In this document: positions 10,526-18,841 of the stretch, piece after piece
Layout of the letters: every line of letters begins with the position of its first letter
Position numbering within the stretch: the stretch's first letter is position 1
DNA from: Periweissella fabalis
Lineage (GTDB): Bacteria > Bacillota > Bacilli > Lactobacillales > Lactobacillaceae
Direction: 5' to 3'
NCBI RefSeq assembly: GCF_012396505.1
Contig: NZ_JAAXPN010000004.1
Span: forward strand, 62,001 to 126,000
Length of the DNA stretch: 64,000 nucleotides
Translations under genes and position numbers: made by a program
The notes under the pieces: model-generated
What the model saw: the letters and a program-made list of their open reading frames with translations, nothing else
Databases searched by the model: none
Told to the model about the DNA's origin: nothing

Positions 10526-11014
10526 TTATTTTTCAGAATCAGACTGTCTAGGCTTTAAAACTTCAACTTTAACATCTTTAAATACTGCTTTAACATCACT
10601 AGTCGTTGGTAAAGTTGGCTTTTTAGCTACATCTTCAGCTGATAATTCTAGATCAATATCATCATTTTCAAGTGTAGGCTCAATTGCTTCTCTGCCACTT
10701 ATCTTTTCTTTAACGTCACTTACAACATCATGTGCTTTTTCTTTAGCCTTACCTGCTAATTCTTGTGACTTTGTTACCATATCACTATAATGCCCATCTT
10801 CTTGTTTACGTTTTTCTAATTGTTCACGCATGTCTTCAACAAAATCTGTAGCATAGTAAGCGTAGTCAATTGCATTATCTCGTAAATCATCAATCTTTGC
10901 ACGTGCATCTTTAATTAACTTCTCTTGTTTTTGTGGGGTGAGTGCCTTAAAAGCAGCAAATGCCGCTGCTCCACTAATTGCTAAACCGGTTAAAAGTCCT
11001 AATTTTTTTCCCAT
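10526..11014 (-). CDS. YtxH-domain protein
   Basis: A 162-residue protein with a short N-terminal hydrophobic segment (LGLLTGLAISGAAAFAAF) and then a charged, helical YtxH-like region with many Lys/Glu pairs. Such proteins are membrane-anchored and stress-linked, with no known activity. The start is the ATG of MGKKLG because GGAGG lies 7 bases before it. The acidic tail ends in DVKVEVLKPRQSDSEK; the DVKVEVL-x-PR part recurs at the end of an unrelated protein 6 kb away (see findings). It is co-transcribed with the DUF948 gene, 34 bases upstream, and followed by a strong terminator. Confidence 0.75.
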   Translation of the reverse strand: MGKKLGLLTGLAISGAAAFAAFKALTPQKQEKLIKDARAKIDDLRDNAIDYAYYATDFVEDMREQLEKRKQEDGHYSDMVTKSQELAGKAKEKAHDVVSDVKEKISGREAIEPTLENDDIDLELSAEDVAKKPTLPTTSDVKAVFKDVKVEVLKPRQSDSEK

Positions 11015-11048
11015 GCTGATTTCCTCCAATTACAAAATTTAATAAATT

Positions 11049-11450
11049 TTATTTGGTATTTTTACTTTTACGGTGATTACGATAACTTTGGAATGCTGAT
11101 TTTGAAACTCGAGATGCTAATGCTAGACCAGTAAAACCTTTAGTACTAGTACTAACTCCTGACACTCTTGTTGTTAAATTACGTGTTGCATCATTCAAGC
11201 TAGAAACTGATTCACCTAAGTCACCAACTGCCTTAAATGCTGGATCAATTGTCTTAACTTTACCATTTACGTCAGTTAATAATTCATTGGCATTGGCTAA
11301 AATTTCTTCGACTTCATGCGATATTTGGTCGACATTAACAGTAACAACGCTGATACTTTTAGTTAGACGCAGTAAAAAGACACCAATAAATGCTACTAAA
11401 ATTAAAAATGCGATTGCCGCAATTAAACCAGCAATTTGCCCACCTGTCAT
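11049..11450 (-). CDS. DUF948 (YtxG-like) membrane protein
   Basis: A 133-residue protein with one N-terminal membrane helix at residues 6-27 and then a coiled-coil-prone region rich in Val, Asn and Ser (DQISHEVEEILANANELL), which is the DUF948 pattern. It is typically paired with a YtxH gene, as here, and thought to act at the membrane under general stress. The C-terminus is basic (NHRKSKNTK). It is the first gene of a two-gene operon; GGAGG is 7 bases upstream of the ATG. Confidence 0.8.
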   Translation of the reverse strand: MTGGQIAGLIAAIAFLILVAFIGVFLLRLTKSISVVTVNVDQISHEVEEILANANELLTDVNGKVKTIDPAFKAVGDLGESVSSLNDATRNLTTRVSGVSTSTKGFTGLALASRVSKSAFQSYRNHRKSKNTK

Positions 11451-11569
11451 ATTGTTTCCTCCAAACTATTGTTATTATTAGAAGTTTAACATTGAATTTG
11501 TGATGTTTCAATTAATTACACCAATTATCAGAAAATACCAATTTGATAGTATGTTTACTGATATTATAG

Positions 11570-11597
11570 TTGACCTATAATTTAGTTTGTCTATAAT
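11570..11597 (+). promoter_or_regulatory. Promoter of the 11634 gene
   Basis: TTGACC and TATAAT are separated by 16 bases, close to the sigma-A consensus. The start codon is 37 bases downstream of the -10. Confidence 0.8.
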
Positions 11598-11633
11598 TAT
11601 TACTGATTAAATAAAATAGAATAGGTTAATAAT

Positions 11634-12152
11634 ATGCTCGTTATTCATAGTTCAAAACTTTTAAGTACTCACTTAAAAGTACCCAAAGATTTACAATTAC
11701 CAACTGACATCTCTAATGTCATCAACTGGCATGCAGATTTTTTTACGCTTAATGGTAGTTTTTACTACATTTTAGTCAATGATGCAAATCCAGATGAAAC
11801 AATCGCACTTTTTAATCGTACTCCGTTGCACTATAGTCAATTAGCTCAAAGTGCTGCTGAACGGATTGCTCGCTTCTATGCACAAACACAACATAAGATA
11901 GCATTTGATAATTTTCAAGCTAATTCAAAAGAAATTATCATTATTCCAGATACCAATAAACAAAACTTTACGTTAGTTGATGAAAAGCTCAAAGCGCTTA
12001 AAAAGCAGCTAAAGGCCCAAGCAAAAGTTGCACCAACGCCAATGCAGCCAACGTCTCAAGGTAGCGTTACGCCAACGGTTGATAAGCATGCCCGTAAATT
12101 TTATGGTGGTTTAATGACCCACGCAGTGCACAAAAACACTAAAGGTCGTTAG
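11634..12152 (+). CDS. Hypothetical protein, DUF6933-like N-terminal region
   Basis: A 172-residue soluble protein. The first 100 residues, with IHSSKLLSTHLKVP at the start and NWHADFFTLNGSFYYILVND in the middle, resemble the DUF6933 pattern of small proteins of unknown function; this is my reading and not a search result. The last 60 residues are a Lys/Ala/Gln/Pro-rich tail ending HAVHKNTKGR, which suggests nucleic acid or ribosome contact but proves nothing. It has a near-consensus promoter but a weak ribosome site (AGG). It is monocistronic, closed by the terminator at 12.24 kb. Confidence 0.5.
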   Translation: MLVIHSSKLLSTHLKVPKDLQLPTDISNVINWHADFFTLNGSFYYILVNDANPDETIALFNRTPLHYSQLAQSAAERIARFYAQTQHKIAFDNFQANSKEIIIIPDTNKQNFTLVDEKLKALKKQLKAQAKVAPTPMQPTSQGSVTPTVDKHARKFYGGLMTHAVHKNTKGR

Positions 12153-12237
12153 AATTTAAGTGGAGTGTGATACAACTCTTTTCCAGTAGTAATTTGCTGC
12201 TAAGCCATGCCTCAAAAGGCAGACATTAGCATATAAC

Positions 12238-12280
12238 TAAAAAATCCCGACGAATTAAAAAATTCGATCGGGTTTTTTAG
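12238..12280 (+). terminator. Terminator after the DUF6933-like gene
   Basis: AAAATCCCGA-CGAATT pairs with AATTCG-ATCGGG with one bulge, followed by TTTTTT. The A-rich 5' arm means it may also stop rsmF transcripts coming from the other side. The 85 bases between the gene stop and this hairpin hold nothing I recognise. Confidence 0.8.
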
Positions 12281-12329
12281 TTTCATACTGTATCTAAACA
12301 CCTTTGGCCAGACACCCTTTTTATTTCAC

Positions 12330-13697
12330 CTACGCTTGCTCACGATAAATAAAACGTAAACCTTTGGGATAGTAATTTTTCAACGTTTGACCAACAACTT
12401 TAGCAAAGCCAAATCCATTACCATTGATGACAACTTGATACCAGCCATTACCGTTTGTAGGGGCACTTGGTAACATTACGGTATCCCCATGAACATATTT
12501 AACCCAGTCATCTTTTGTAATTATCACATGTTGTTTAACTTCATGTGGTTGCAACGTAAGACCCAAAGCTAAACTTGGTTCAAATCGATTTTTCTTAAAT
12601 GTACCAAGGTGTAACCCTGGCCGGACAACACTTAACTTTTTAACGGTCAACATTCCAGTTGGTAAACAATATAATTGATCACCAAAGGTTAACAACGTTC
12701 CCTCAAGAGAAATTGCTAAGTTATCATTTGCAAATGCTTGCCATTGCTTAAGTTGATCAGCTGTTAAATTTGATCTTTCAAGTGTTTGCTTAACTGGCTC
12801 AACATCTTGGGCCATCCATTTCAATTTTGCAACGAAATGGCCTTCACCATTGAAATGGTTTGGGAAAATACGGGCTGTTTTTGCTAATTCGGGATTACCA
12901 TTAGCCCATTCTGGCCGACCATCATCAATTCCACTTGGCTTATTAATTGGCAAAATTGAAAATTCAGGGTATGTATCTAGTAACCAAGCAATCATTTGCT
13001 CATTTTCTTCTGGTGCAAAAGTACATGTTGAGTAAATTAATTCTGCTTCGGGTTTTAACATTTTTACCGCATCCGCTAAGATTTCACGTTGTAAACTAGC
13101 ACATTTAGCTGGATAATCGGCATCCCAATATTGCATTGCATCAGGATCTTTTCGAAACATACCTTCACCTGAACATGGTGCATCAACTATAATTTTATCA
13201 AAAAATTGCGGTAACTGTTTACTCAATCGTTCCGGAGATTCATTGGTTACTACTGTATTTTTCACCCCAAATCGTTCAATATTTTCAGCTAGTATTTGAG
13301 ACCGTTTTTTTATAATTTCATTTGCAACTAGTAATCCTGATTGTTGTAAATAACTTGCTAAATGTGTTGCTTTACCACCTGGGGCAGCAGATAAATCTAA
13401 TACAAACTCCCCAATGCTTGGGTGAGCAACTTCACCAACAAACATTGCACTGGGTTCTTGCGAATACACTAACCCTGTTGTATGGTCAATCGAATGACCA
13501 TACACCTTTCCAAGATGTCCAAATGGACTATAATCCAATCGACCGTCATCGGGTGTATCAGAAATAGCTTGATTTTCTTTAAGAGGATTAATTCGGTATG
13601 CTTTCTTAACAGGTGCATCAAATGCTGCAAAGAAACTTGGAGCTTCTTCTTTTAAGAGTGCTGTATATTTTTCAATAAAAGCAACTGGTAATTCCAT
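12330..13697 (-). CDS. rsmF: 16S rRNA m5C methyltransferase RsmF-like (NOL1/NOP2/Sun family)
   Basis: A 455-residue SAM-dependent RNA cytosine-C5 methyltransferase. Motif I is LDLSAAPGGKATHLA near residue 105. The two family cysteines are in DAPCSGEGMFRKD and STCTFAPEENE, one for catalysis and one for product release. The C-terminal third matches the RsmF/PUA-like extension and not RsmB. AGGAGAG precedes the ATG by 5 bases. It is a single gene between a convergent hypothetical and a divergent M20 peptidase. The exact target base (C1407 in E. coli numbering) is inferred from family only. Confidence 0.9.
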   Translation of the reverse strand: MELPVAFIEKYTALLKEEAPSFFAAFDAPVKKAYRINPLKENQAISDTPDDGRLDYSPFGHLGKVYGHSIDHTTGLVYSQEPSAMFVGEVAHPSIGEFVLDLSAAPGGKATHLASYLQQSGLLVANEIIKKRSQILAENIERFGVKNTVVTNESPERLSKQLPQFFDKIIVDAPCSGEGMFRKDPDAMQYWDADYPAKCASLQREILADAVKMLKPEAELIYSTCTFAPEENEQMIAWLLDTYPEFSILPINKPSGIDDGRPEWANGNPELAKTARIFPNHFNGEGHFVAKLKWMAQDVEPVKQTLERSNLTADQLKQWQAFANDNLAISLEGTLLTFGDQLYCLPTGMLTVKKLSVVRPGLHLGTFKKNRFEPSLALGLTLQPHEVKQHVIITKDDWVKYVHGDTVMLPSAPTNGNGWYQVVINGNGFGFAKVVGQTLKNYYPKGLRFIYREQA

Positions 13698-13726
13698 ATT
13701 TACTCTCCTAGTTAATATTTATTCTT

Positions 13727-13755
13727 TTGCATTGCATATCCACCCTAATTAGAAT
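13727..13755 (+). promoter_or_regulatory. Promoter of the M20 peptidase gene
   Basis: TTGCAT and TAGAAT are separated by 17 bases. The start codon lies 43 bases beyond the -10, behind a GAGGGGTG ribosome site. Confidence 0.6.
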
Positions 13756-13798
13756 AATATTAAAATAAAGTTAAAATATTCTAACGAGGGGTGCTTTT

Positions 13799-14935
13799 AT
13801 GCATGAAGCTGTATCATTTCTACAAAAAATTATCCAAATTCCATCTACTAATGATCGTGAAGAACAAATAGCTTTGTTAATTAAAGATAAACTGACTGAA
13901 CATGGTATTCCATCTAAAATTATTAAATACGCTCCGAATCGAAGTAATCTAATTGCTGAGATTGGACCCACTACTGCTGATAAGGTTTTAGGTCTAACAG
14001 GTCATTTAGATGTTGTCCTGCCTGGTAGCTTATCCGATTGGAAATATCCACCTTTTGCTGGTGAAATACATGATAATAAATTATATGGCCGCGGCGCTGC
14101 TGATATGAAATCAGGTGTTACTGCAATGCTTTATGCATTTATCGGATTAGCTAACAAGCATGTGCCCTTAAGGGGTCGTGTTCGTTTGATTTTGACCATT
14201 GGTGAAGAAAATGGTGCTCAAGGTGCTCAACAATTGACAACTTTGCATTACGCTGATGATTTAAGTGGTCTTATTGTTGGTGAACCAACGGATGCCAAAA
14301 TAGTTTATGCCCATAAAGGTTCATTTAACTATACTGTTACCGCTAAAGGTCGACAAGCCCATTCATCTATTCCAGAACTAGGAATTAATGCTATTAGTGG
14401 CTTAATTAATTTCGTAAATGCTGAAGTAACCTTATTTGACGATGCCCCAATCGATGATATTCTCGGTCCATTGACCCATACCATTACTATTTTTCATAGT
14501 GGTGAACAAATTAATAACGTTCCAGCAGATGCATACTTACGTGGTAATATCCGACCAACACCATCCTTTGATAATCAGGCTGTTACTAATCGTTTAAAAC
14601 AAATAGTTAACCAACTAAATAAAAAACACAAAGTGCAGTTAACCCTTACCATCGATAATAGTTTCGTGCCTGTTAAGACTAATAAAAATGCTAAACTGAT
14701 TAACATAGCAAAGACGGTAGTCACTAACAATTTTCACCAACCTGCTGAATTATCCGTTTTTACTGGTGCCACTGACGCGTCTGAGTTTACCCTTGCACCA
14801 AATTCATTTGAAACAATTCTTCTAGGTCCAGGACCTTTTAACATCGCACATCAAGCTGATGAATATGTTGACTTAAATCAATTTGAAGCCATGATTACTA
14901 TATATCAGCAAATTTCACGAGATTTTTTATTATAA
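13799..14935 (+). CDS. M20-family metallopeptidase (ArgE/DapE-type deacylase)
   Basis: A 378-residue dinuclear zinc hydrolase. Metal ligands and catalytic residues are visible in order: GHLDVV (His and Asp), RGAADMKSG (bridging Asp), EENGAQGA (catalytic Glu pair) and GEPTD. The dimerisation domain (KGSFNYTVTAKGRQAHSSIP) lies in the middle. The family includes acetylornithine and succinyl-diaminopimelate deacylases and broad aminoacylases; no arg or dap neighbours are present, so the substrate cannot be named. It is monocistronic between its own promoter and a very strong terminator. Confidence 0.85.
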   Translation: MHEAVSFLQKIIQIPSTNDREEQIALLIKDKLTEHGIPSKIIKYAPNRSNLIAEIGPTTADKVLGLTGHLDVVLPGSLSDWKYPPFAGEIHDNKLYGRGAADMKSGVTAMLYAFIGLANKHVPLRGRVRLILTIGEENGAQGAQQLTTLHYADDLSGLIVGEPTDAKIVYAHKGSFNYTVTAKGRQAHSSIPELGINAISGLINFVNAEVTLFDDAPIDDILGPLTHTITIFHSGEQINNVPADAYLRGNIRPTPSFDNQAVTNRLKQIVNQLNKKHKVQLTLTIDNSFVPVKTNKNAKLINIAKTVVTNNFHQPAELSVFTGATDASEFTLAPNSFETILLGPGPFNIAHQADEYVDLNQFEAMITIYQQISRDFLL

Positions 14936-14940
14936 CGTTT

Positions 14941-14986
14941 AATATAGAAAGGGACGAACTTATTAAAGTTCGTCCCTTTCTATATT
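14941..14986. terminator. Strong bidirectional terminator
   Basis: A 46-base inverted repeat whose arms (AATATAGAAAGGGACGAAC and its complement) pair perfectly over about 20 bp around a small loop. It lies between the convergent M20 and ribokinase genes. Confidence 0.9.
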
Positions 14987-15019
14987 ACCTGAACTTAATA
15001 CTAATTTTAAACTAAAAAA

Positions 15020-15943
15020 TTACTCTCCAAAAGCCGCTTTGACTTGCGTGAGTTTAGGAATTGAAGGTAATGCCCCAGCTCCTTGAACAGTTATCGAAGA
15101 CGCCCGATTAGAAAAACGTACGGCATCAACAATATTACTTAAATCTAGCTCTAGTTGTGACGCTAGTGTACCAATAAATGTATCACCAGCAGCTGTTGTG
15201 TCAATCGCTTTTACTTTAAATGCCGGTACAAATCCAGCACCATTAACAGTGCTATAATATGCACCTCGCGCTCCAACTGTAATAATTAAATTTGGGACCC
15301 CTAATTGACGAAATTTAAGTGCATTAGCAACCATCGACGCTTCATCTGTAACTGGTATACCAGAGATCGTTTCGGCTTCAGTCTCATTAGGAACAATCAA
15401 ATCTGTTAAATGTAGTAACTCTGGTTGGATGTTTGTTTTAGCTGGTGCAGGATTAAGTATTGTAAAAACCCCATTTTGTTTAGCTATTTCAAAGGCTTTT
15501 AATGTAACTGCTAATGGTGTTTCAAATTGGGCAACTAATATGTCACAATTTATGATGGCATCAGTTGCACTTTTGACATCTTCAATTGATAATGACTGAT
15601 TAGCACCACCATGAATTAAAATAGTATTACTGCCATCTTTTTCAAGCATGATAAAAGCAGATCCGGTTCCAATATTATCACGTTTTTTAATATTAGTAAT
15701 ATCAACATTATCGTGAATCATTGCATCCAATAACATTTGCCCGTTTTGATCATCACCAATTGCACCAACAAATGTTGTCTTAGCTTCCATCCGTGCAGCA
15801 GCAATTGCTTGATTGGCGCCCTTGCCACCAGGGGCTGTGGTAGCATCATACATTGCCATAGTCTCACCTTGCTTTGGTAACCGTTCAATATGCATGATGG
15901 TATCAGCATTTAAGCTACCTAATACTGTAACTTTTCGTGTCAT
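15020..15943 (-). CDS. rbsK: Ribokinase
   Basis: A 307-residue PfkB-family sugar kinase that makes ribose 5-phosphate from ribose and ATP. It has the N-terminal LGSLNADTI strand, the GGKGANQA substrate motif near residue 38, and the C-terminal AAGDTFIG motif with the catalytic Asp near 250. No ribose transporter, RbsD or LacI regulator gene is adjacent, so it stands alone. Other nucleoside or sugar kinases of the family cannot be excluded, but the motif wording is closest to RbsK. Confidence 0.88.
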   Translation of the reverse strand: MTRKVTVLGSLNADTIMHIERLPKQGETMAMYDATTAPGGKGANQAIAAARMEAKTTFVGAIGDDQNGQMLLDAMIHDNVDITNIKKRDNIGTGSAFIMLEKDGSNTILIHGGANQSLSIEDVKSATDAIINCDILVAQFETPLAVTLKAFEIAKQNGVFTILNPAPAKTNIQPELLHLTDLIVPNETEAETISGIPVTDEASMVANALKFRQLGVPNLIITVGARGAYYSTVNGAGFVPAFKVKAIDTTAAGDTFIGTLASQLELDLSNIVDAVRFSNRASSITVQGAGALPSIPKLTQVKAAFGE

Positions 15944-16027
15944 TACTTGACCCCTCCGTCTTAAAAATAAACTTTATTTTAGCATACCATACATATCCTT
16001 GTGATTGTCTGTATAAGCCACAACTTT

Positions 16028-16540
16028 TTAATCTAAGTCAGTACTTGGTCTATTAAAACACTTTTTAAAGCATTCCATGATTTCATCAGGCGTTAATTCA
16101 AGCTCAACTAAGCCTAATTTCAAATACGATTTGAACAAGTGTTTATAATCATCTTGACTATGCCTTAAATAACAGTTCCACGTCATTGTTTTTAAACCAA
16201 GATAATGATTATTTAAGTCACCATGTGGAAATTTAATTAATTTAGCAATCTCATCAGCTTCAATCACGACCAAATGCATCCATTGCTCAACTTGTGCCAA
16301 CCATAAGATACTATCCAACCCGTTCACATAATCTGTAAGTAACTTTATCTTGTCAACATTTTGTTTTATTTCCCAAAATTTAAACCAACCAGCGTCATCT
16401 GCAACCCTGCTAATTAATACATCTAAATTTTCATAGCAAATTTTGCGTAAATCATCACCACGAAAGCGGGTATTACGAATGTTAGGTACAATCCGATGAT
16501 ACTCACGTGAAACTCGTAAAAGCTCATTTGTATCTAGCAT
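16028..16540 (-). CDS. Divergent dimeric-dUTPase-like (all-alpha NTPase fold) protein, probably catalytically dead
   Basis: A 170-residue protein. Residues 35-90 (VADDAGWFKFW, then LLTDYVNGLDSILWL) follow the pattern of the dimeric dUTPase family, where ELGELANEWRGFKFW and EYVDGLHFIL are typical. At the metal-binding positions the glutamates appear as Leu, Arg and Asp, and the second-helix Asp is Asn, so dUTP hydrolysis looks unlikely. It is the last gene of a three-gene operon; its ribosome site (GGAG) lies inside the final codons of the gene before it, two bases separate the genes, and translation is probably coupled. The fold assignment is by eye; function unknown. Confidence 0.5.
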   Translation of the reverse strand: MLDTNELLRVSREYHRIVPNIRNTRFRGDDLRKICYENLDVLISRVADDAGWFKFWEIKQNVDKIKLLTDYVNGLDSILWLAQVEQWMHLVVIEADEIAKLIKFPHGDLNNHYLGLKTMTWNCYLRHSQDDYKHLFKSYLKLGLVELELTPDEIMECFKKCFNRPSTDLD

Positions 16541-16542
16541 AG

Positions 16543-17523
16543 TTAAATACTCCGTGGCTGTAAAACTTCGACTTTAACATCATCTACAATTGTTGGTTGT
16601 GCCGGTTGGATTTCTAAGATACTCCGATTTTCAAGATACCATCGTTGGATAAACGGAAAATTAACCAATACATTTAATAATGACGCTTTACCTTGAGCAT
16701 CAATAACCTCAAAATGCCAATTACTATTTATCTGTTGATAATTATCATTTTGCAAGAAACGAACTTCCAATTCATCAGTAAGTACTAATCGTGCCCCAAA
16801 TCCACTTTCAACAGGTTGCATCAACACATTAGCAGTTGCTGAAGCAATGAATAGTTTATCAAGAATCTGACTTGGTAAATCAAAACTAACTGTTTCATAT
16901 TCATAATCATTATTTGTTTCCAAAATACTATAGTCAATTTCAAAGTCTAATGTTTTTGCTAAAACATTGGCAAAGTTAAGTAAAATAGTAATTACTTGAT
17001 CACTTTCTGCTGGCAAAATTTTGGTTACAGGTTGTACCATAAAGAAATCTATAATATCTTGGCTATTAAATGTCAATTTATGAGCTGCAAAATCAAGATA
17101 AAATAGCTGTTTGTCGGATTCAATCTCTGTAAAATATGCTCCATTAACTGTTGCTTCACTAAATTGATAACGTACTTTAGTTCCAGTTCCAGCTAGAAAA
17201 ACACCTAGTTCTTCATGATCAGGCGCACTCGCTAGACTAAAGTCATCAACGCCATTAATTTCTAATAGGCGTGTTGCAAATAATAAAAACCAATCAGCCG
17301 TACTATATTGATGTGGAAATTGAACTTGATTAGATCCAAGATTTAATTGCATCAAGCCTTGGATTGAACTTAAAAGCTCATTTGCGGAACTAGTCTGCAG
17401 AGTTTTATTTAATAACTCCGTAAATTCAAATCCAGTTTGTAAAGCTTGTGTAATTTCAGCATTATAATCAACTAGACTCTGACTTGGTAAAATCCCTGTA
17501 GGTAAATTTGTTTGATTATTCAT
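16543..17523 (-). CDS. Hypothetical protein, middle gene of an unknown three-gene operon
   Basis: A 326-residue soluble, acidic protein rich in Leu, Gln, Asn and Phe, with no membrane helix, signal peptide or motif I recognise. It overlaps the end of the gene before it by 8 bases, and the gene after it starts 2 bases beyond its stop. The chosen ATG (MNNQTNLPTG) competes with a GTG two codons earlier that is better spaced from a GGGGG ribosome site. The C-terminus ends DDVKVEVLQPRSI, nearly the same as the tail of the YtxH protein at 10.5 kb. No function can be given. Confidence 0.6.
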   Translation of the reverse strand: MNNQTNLPTGILPSQSLVDYNAEITQALQTGFEFTELLNKTLQTSSANELLSSIQGLMQLNLGSNQVQFPHQYSTADWFLLFATRLLEINGVDDFSLASAPDHEELGVFLAGTGTKVRYQFSEATVNGAYFTEIESDKQLFYLDFAAHKLTFNSQDIIDFFMVQPVTKILPAESDQVITILLNFANVLAKTLDFEIDYSILETNNDYEYETVSFDLPSQILDKLFIASATANVLMQPVESGFGARLVLTDELEVRFLQNDNYQQINSNWHFEVIDAQGKASLLNVLVNFPFIQRWYLENRSILEIQPAQPTIVDDVKVEVLQPRSI

Positions 17524-18388
17524 AATCACCAAATGCCCCCTTTTCTTCTGTTGCAATCAAAGTCGCTAAGTATGAGGTATACAACTTATCTACTGCTGTT
17601 TCAAAAGCATCAAAATCTCCAAATTTTTCAACAATACTTTTATATTCGTAACTCAAAATTGTATCTTCTTTCGAATAGAATAGAATCTGATCATTGTTTT
17701 CAATAATTTGTGTACGTGCATTTTTTGCTTCTTCATCTTGGATTTGAAGTTCTTCAAGCTGCGCAACTAACTCATCACGCTGTTCTTTAAGCTTAGTATT
17801 TGCAAATAATCCTTGACGCGTATTGGTTACCTCATCAATTTGTGCTCGTAAGCTACCTTTTTGCATATCACGTTGACTTTGGCCATCTACTAATTCTTGT
17901 AAATGTTCATTGTTTTTAGTAAGTGTTGTAATTTTTTCAGTATTTAAACGTTTATTTTCTTTGGCAAGTGCGACAGAGTCAGTTAATTTTTGGTATTCAG
18001 TTTTATCAAAAATAAATTTAACATCTAATACATCTAAATATCCAAAACTCCGACGATCCCACCAATTACCAAAGTAAATTTGATATACACCCTCATCAAT
18101 TTCTTTGTAATAAAAGAATGGGAATGCCACTGATAAATACGCAATTAATTTATTAGCAAGTAAGTGGCTTAATTGCGGTTTTAAATTTACTACCATCTCT
18201 GCTAAATCATCATTACTTTTACCCGGTTGTTGTAATACTTGCTGTTGATATTTTTTCCGTGCAAGTAACTCGAATACTAAGCGATCATCTTGGACAAGAA
18301 TTGCTTGTCGAAGATCAGATAAGTATCCCAACTTTTCATCAAGTTTTCCGATTAATTCAGGATTTGTCGTTTTTGCATTTTCTATCAT
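17516..18388 (-). CDS. Hypothetical coiled-coil protein, first gene of an unknown three-gene operon
   Basis: A 290-residue protein. Residues 1-125 are helical and then carry an aromatic segment (YQIYFGNWWDRRSFGYLDVL). Residues 130-235 form a long predicted coiled coil rich in Lys, Glu, Gln and Leu (KENKRLNTEKITTLTKNNEH). The last 55 residues are a helical domain. Database entries for such proteins can carry an SbcC label because of the coiled coil, but no Walker motifs are present, so it is not an SbcC ATPase. The start used is the ATG behind GGGG; a GTG three codons earlier is possible. It probably scaffolds the two downstream products. Confidence 0.6.
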   Translation of the reverse strand: MIENAKTTNPELIGKLDEKLGYLSDLRQAILVQDDRLVFELLARKKYQQQVLQQPGKSNDDLAEMVVNLKPQLSHLLANKLIAYLSVAFPFFYYKEIDEGVYQIYFGNWWDRRSFGYLDVLDVKFIFDKTEYQKLTDSVALAKENKRLNTEKITTLTKNNEHLQELVDGQSQRDMQKGSLRAQIDEVTNTRQGLFANTKLKEQRDELVAQLEELQIQDEEAKNARTQIIENNDQILFYSKEDTILSYEYKSIVEKFGDFDAFETAVDKLYTSYLATLIATEEKGAFGDYE

Positions 18389-18510
18389 ACTATTCACGCC
18401 CCATTTTTATTGATATCTCTATTCTACCAATAATTCATTAATTTGTTCGTTTGAATGCAATAAATTTAGTAAATTTTCGCTTATATATTTTTATTAATGC
18501 CTTTTGATGC

Positions 18511-18554
18511 GTAAAAAAAGACTCAAAGGCATCGCTACCTTTGAATCTTTTACG
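18511..18554 (-). terminator. Terminator of gmk-rpoZ
   Basis: AAAGACTCAAAGG pairs with CCTTTGAATCTTT with one mismatch around a small loop. A T run follows on the minus strand. The stem ends rpoZ and means no priA or fmt gene is co-transcribed with it. Confidence 0.8.
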
Positions 18555-18595
18555 TCACATATAATACAGTAAGCCTTACTTGATTTAAAAATTAA

Positions 18596-18841
18596 TTATT
18601 TAAACCCATTTTTACGTAATTTAGTAGCTTCAGCAATTGCATCAGTCCCTGGCTCAATGATAACATCACCAGCTTCAATTTCTTCAAGTGCTTGACCAAT
18701 TGATTTAACTGAATCAAAGCGTTCTAAAGTTGGCTTAGCACCAGCTTCAAGTTCGTGAGCCCGCTTTGAAGCTAACGAAATTAACTTGTAACGTGAATCA
18801 ACATTTTCCAATAATTTATCAACAGATGGGTATAAAATCAT
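18596..18841 (-). CDS. rpoZ: RNA polymerase omega subunit
   Basis: An 81-residue omega subunit, which helps fold and hold the beta-prime subunit. The family core is clear: [20 protein letters not shown] followed by [13 protein letters not shown]. Its ATG overlaps the gmk stop codon (ATGA), the usual coupling. A terminator follows directly, whereas in many Bacilli priA comes next. Confidence 0.95.
   Translation of the reverse strand: MILYPSVDKLLENVDSRYKLISLASKRAHELEAGAKPTLERFDSVKSIGQALEEIEAGDVIIEPGTDAIAEATKLRKNGFK

Noticed and set aside
12153-12237. Similarity of short words (TTTGCTGCT, GCATATAA) downstream of the 11634 gene and downstream of pbp1A
   Set aside because: Matches are short and scattered; not enough to call a repeat family.
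16028-18388. Three-gene operon as an SbcC-type nuclease or a defence island
   Set aside because: No Walker motifs, nuclease motifs, integrase or other defence genes are nearby; only the coiled coil resembles SbcC.
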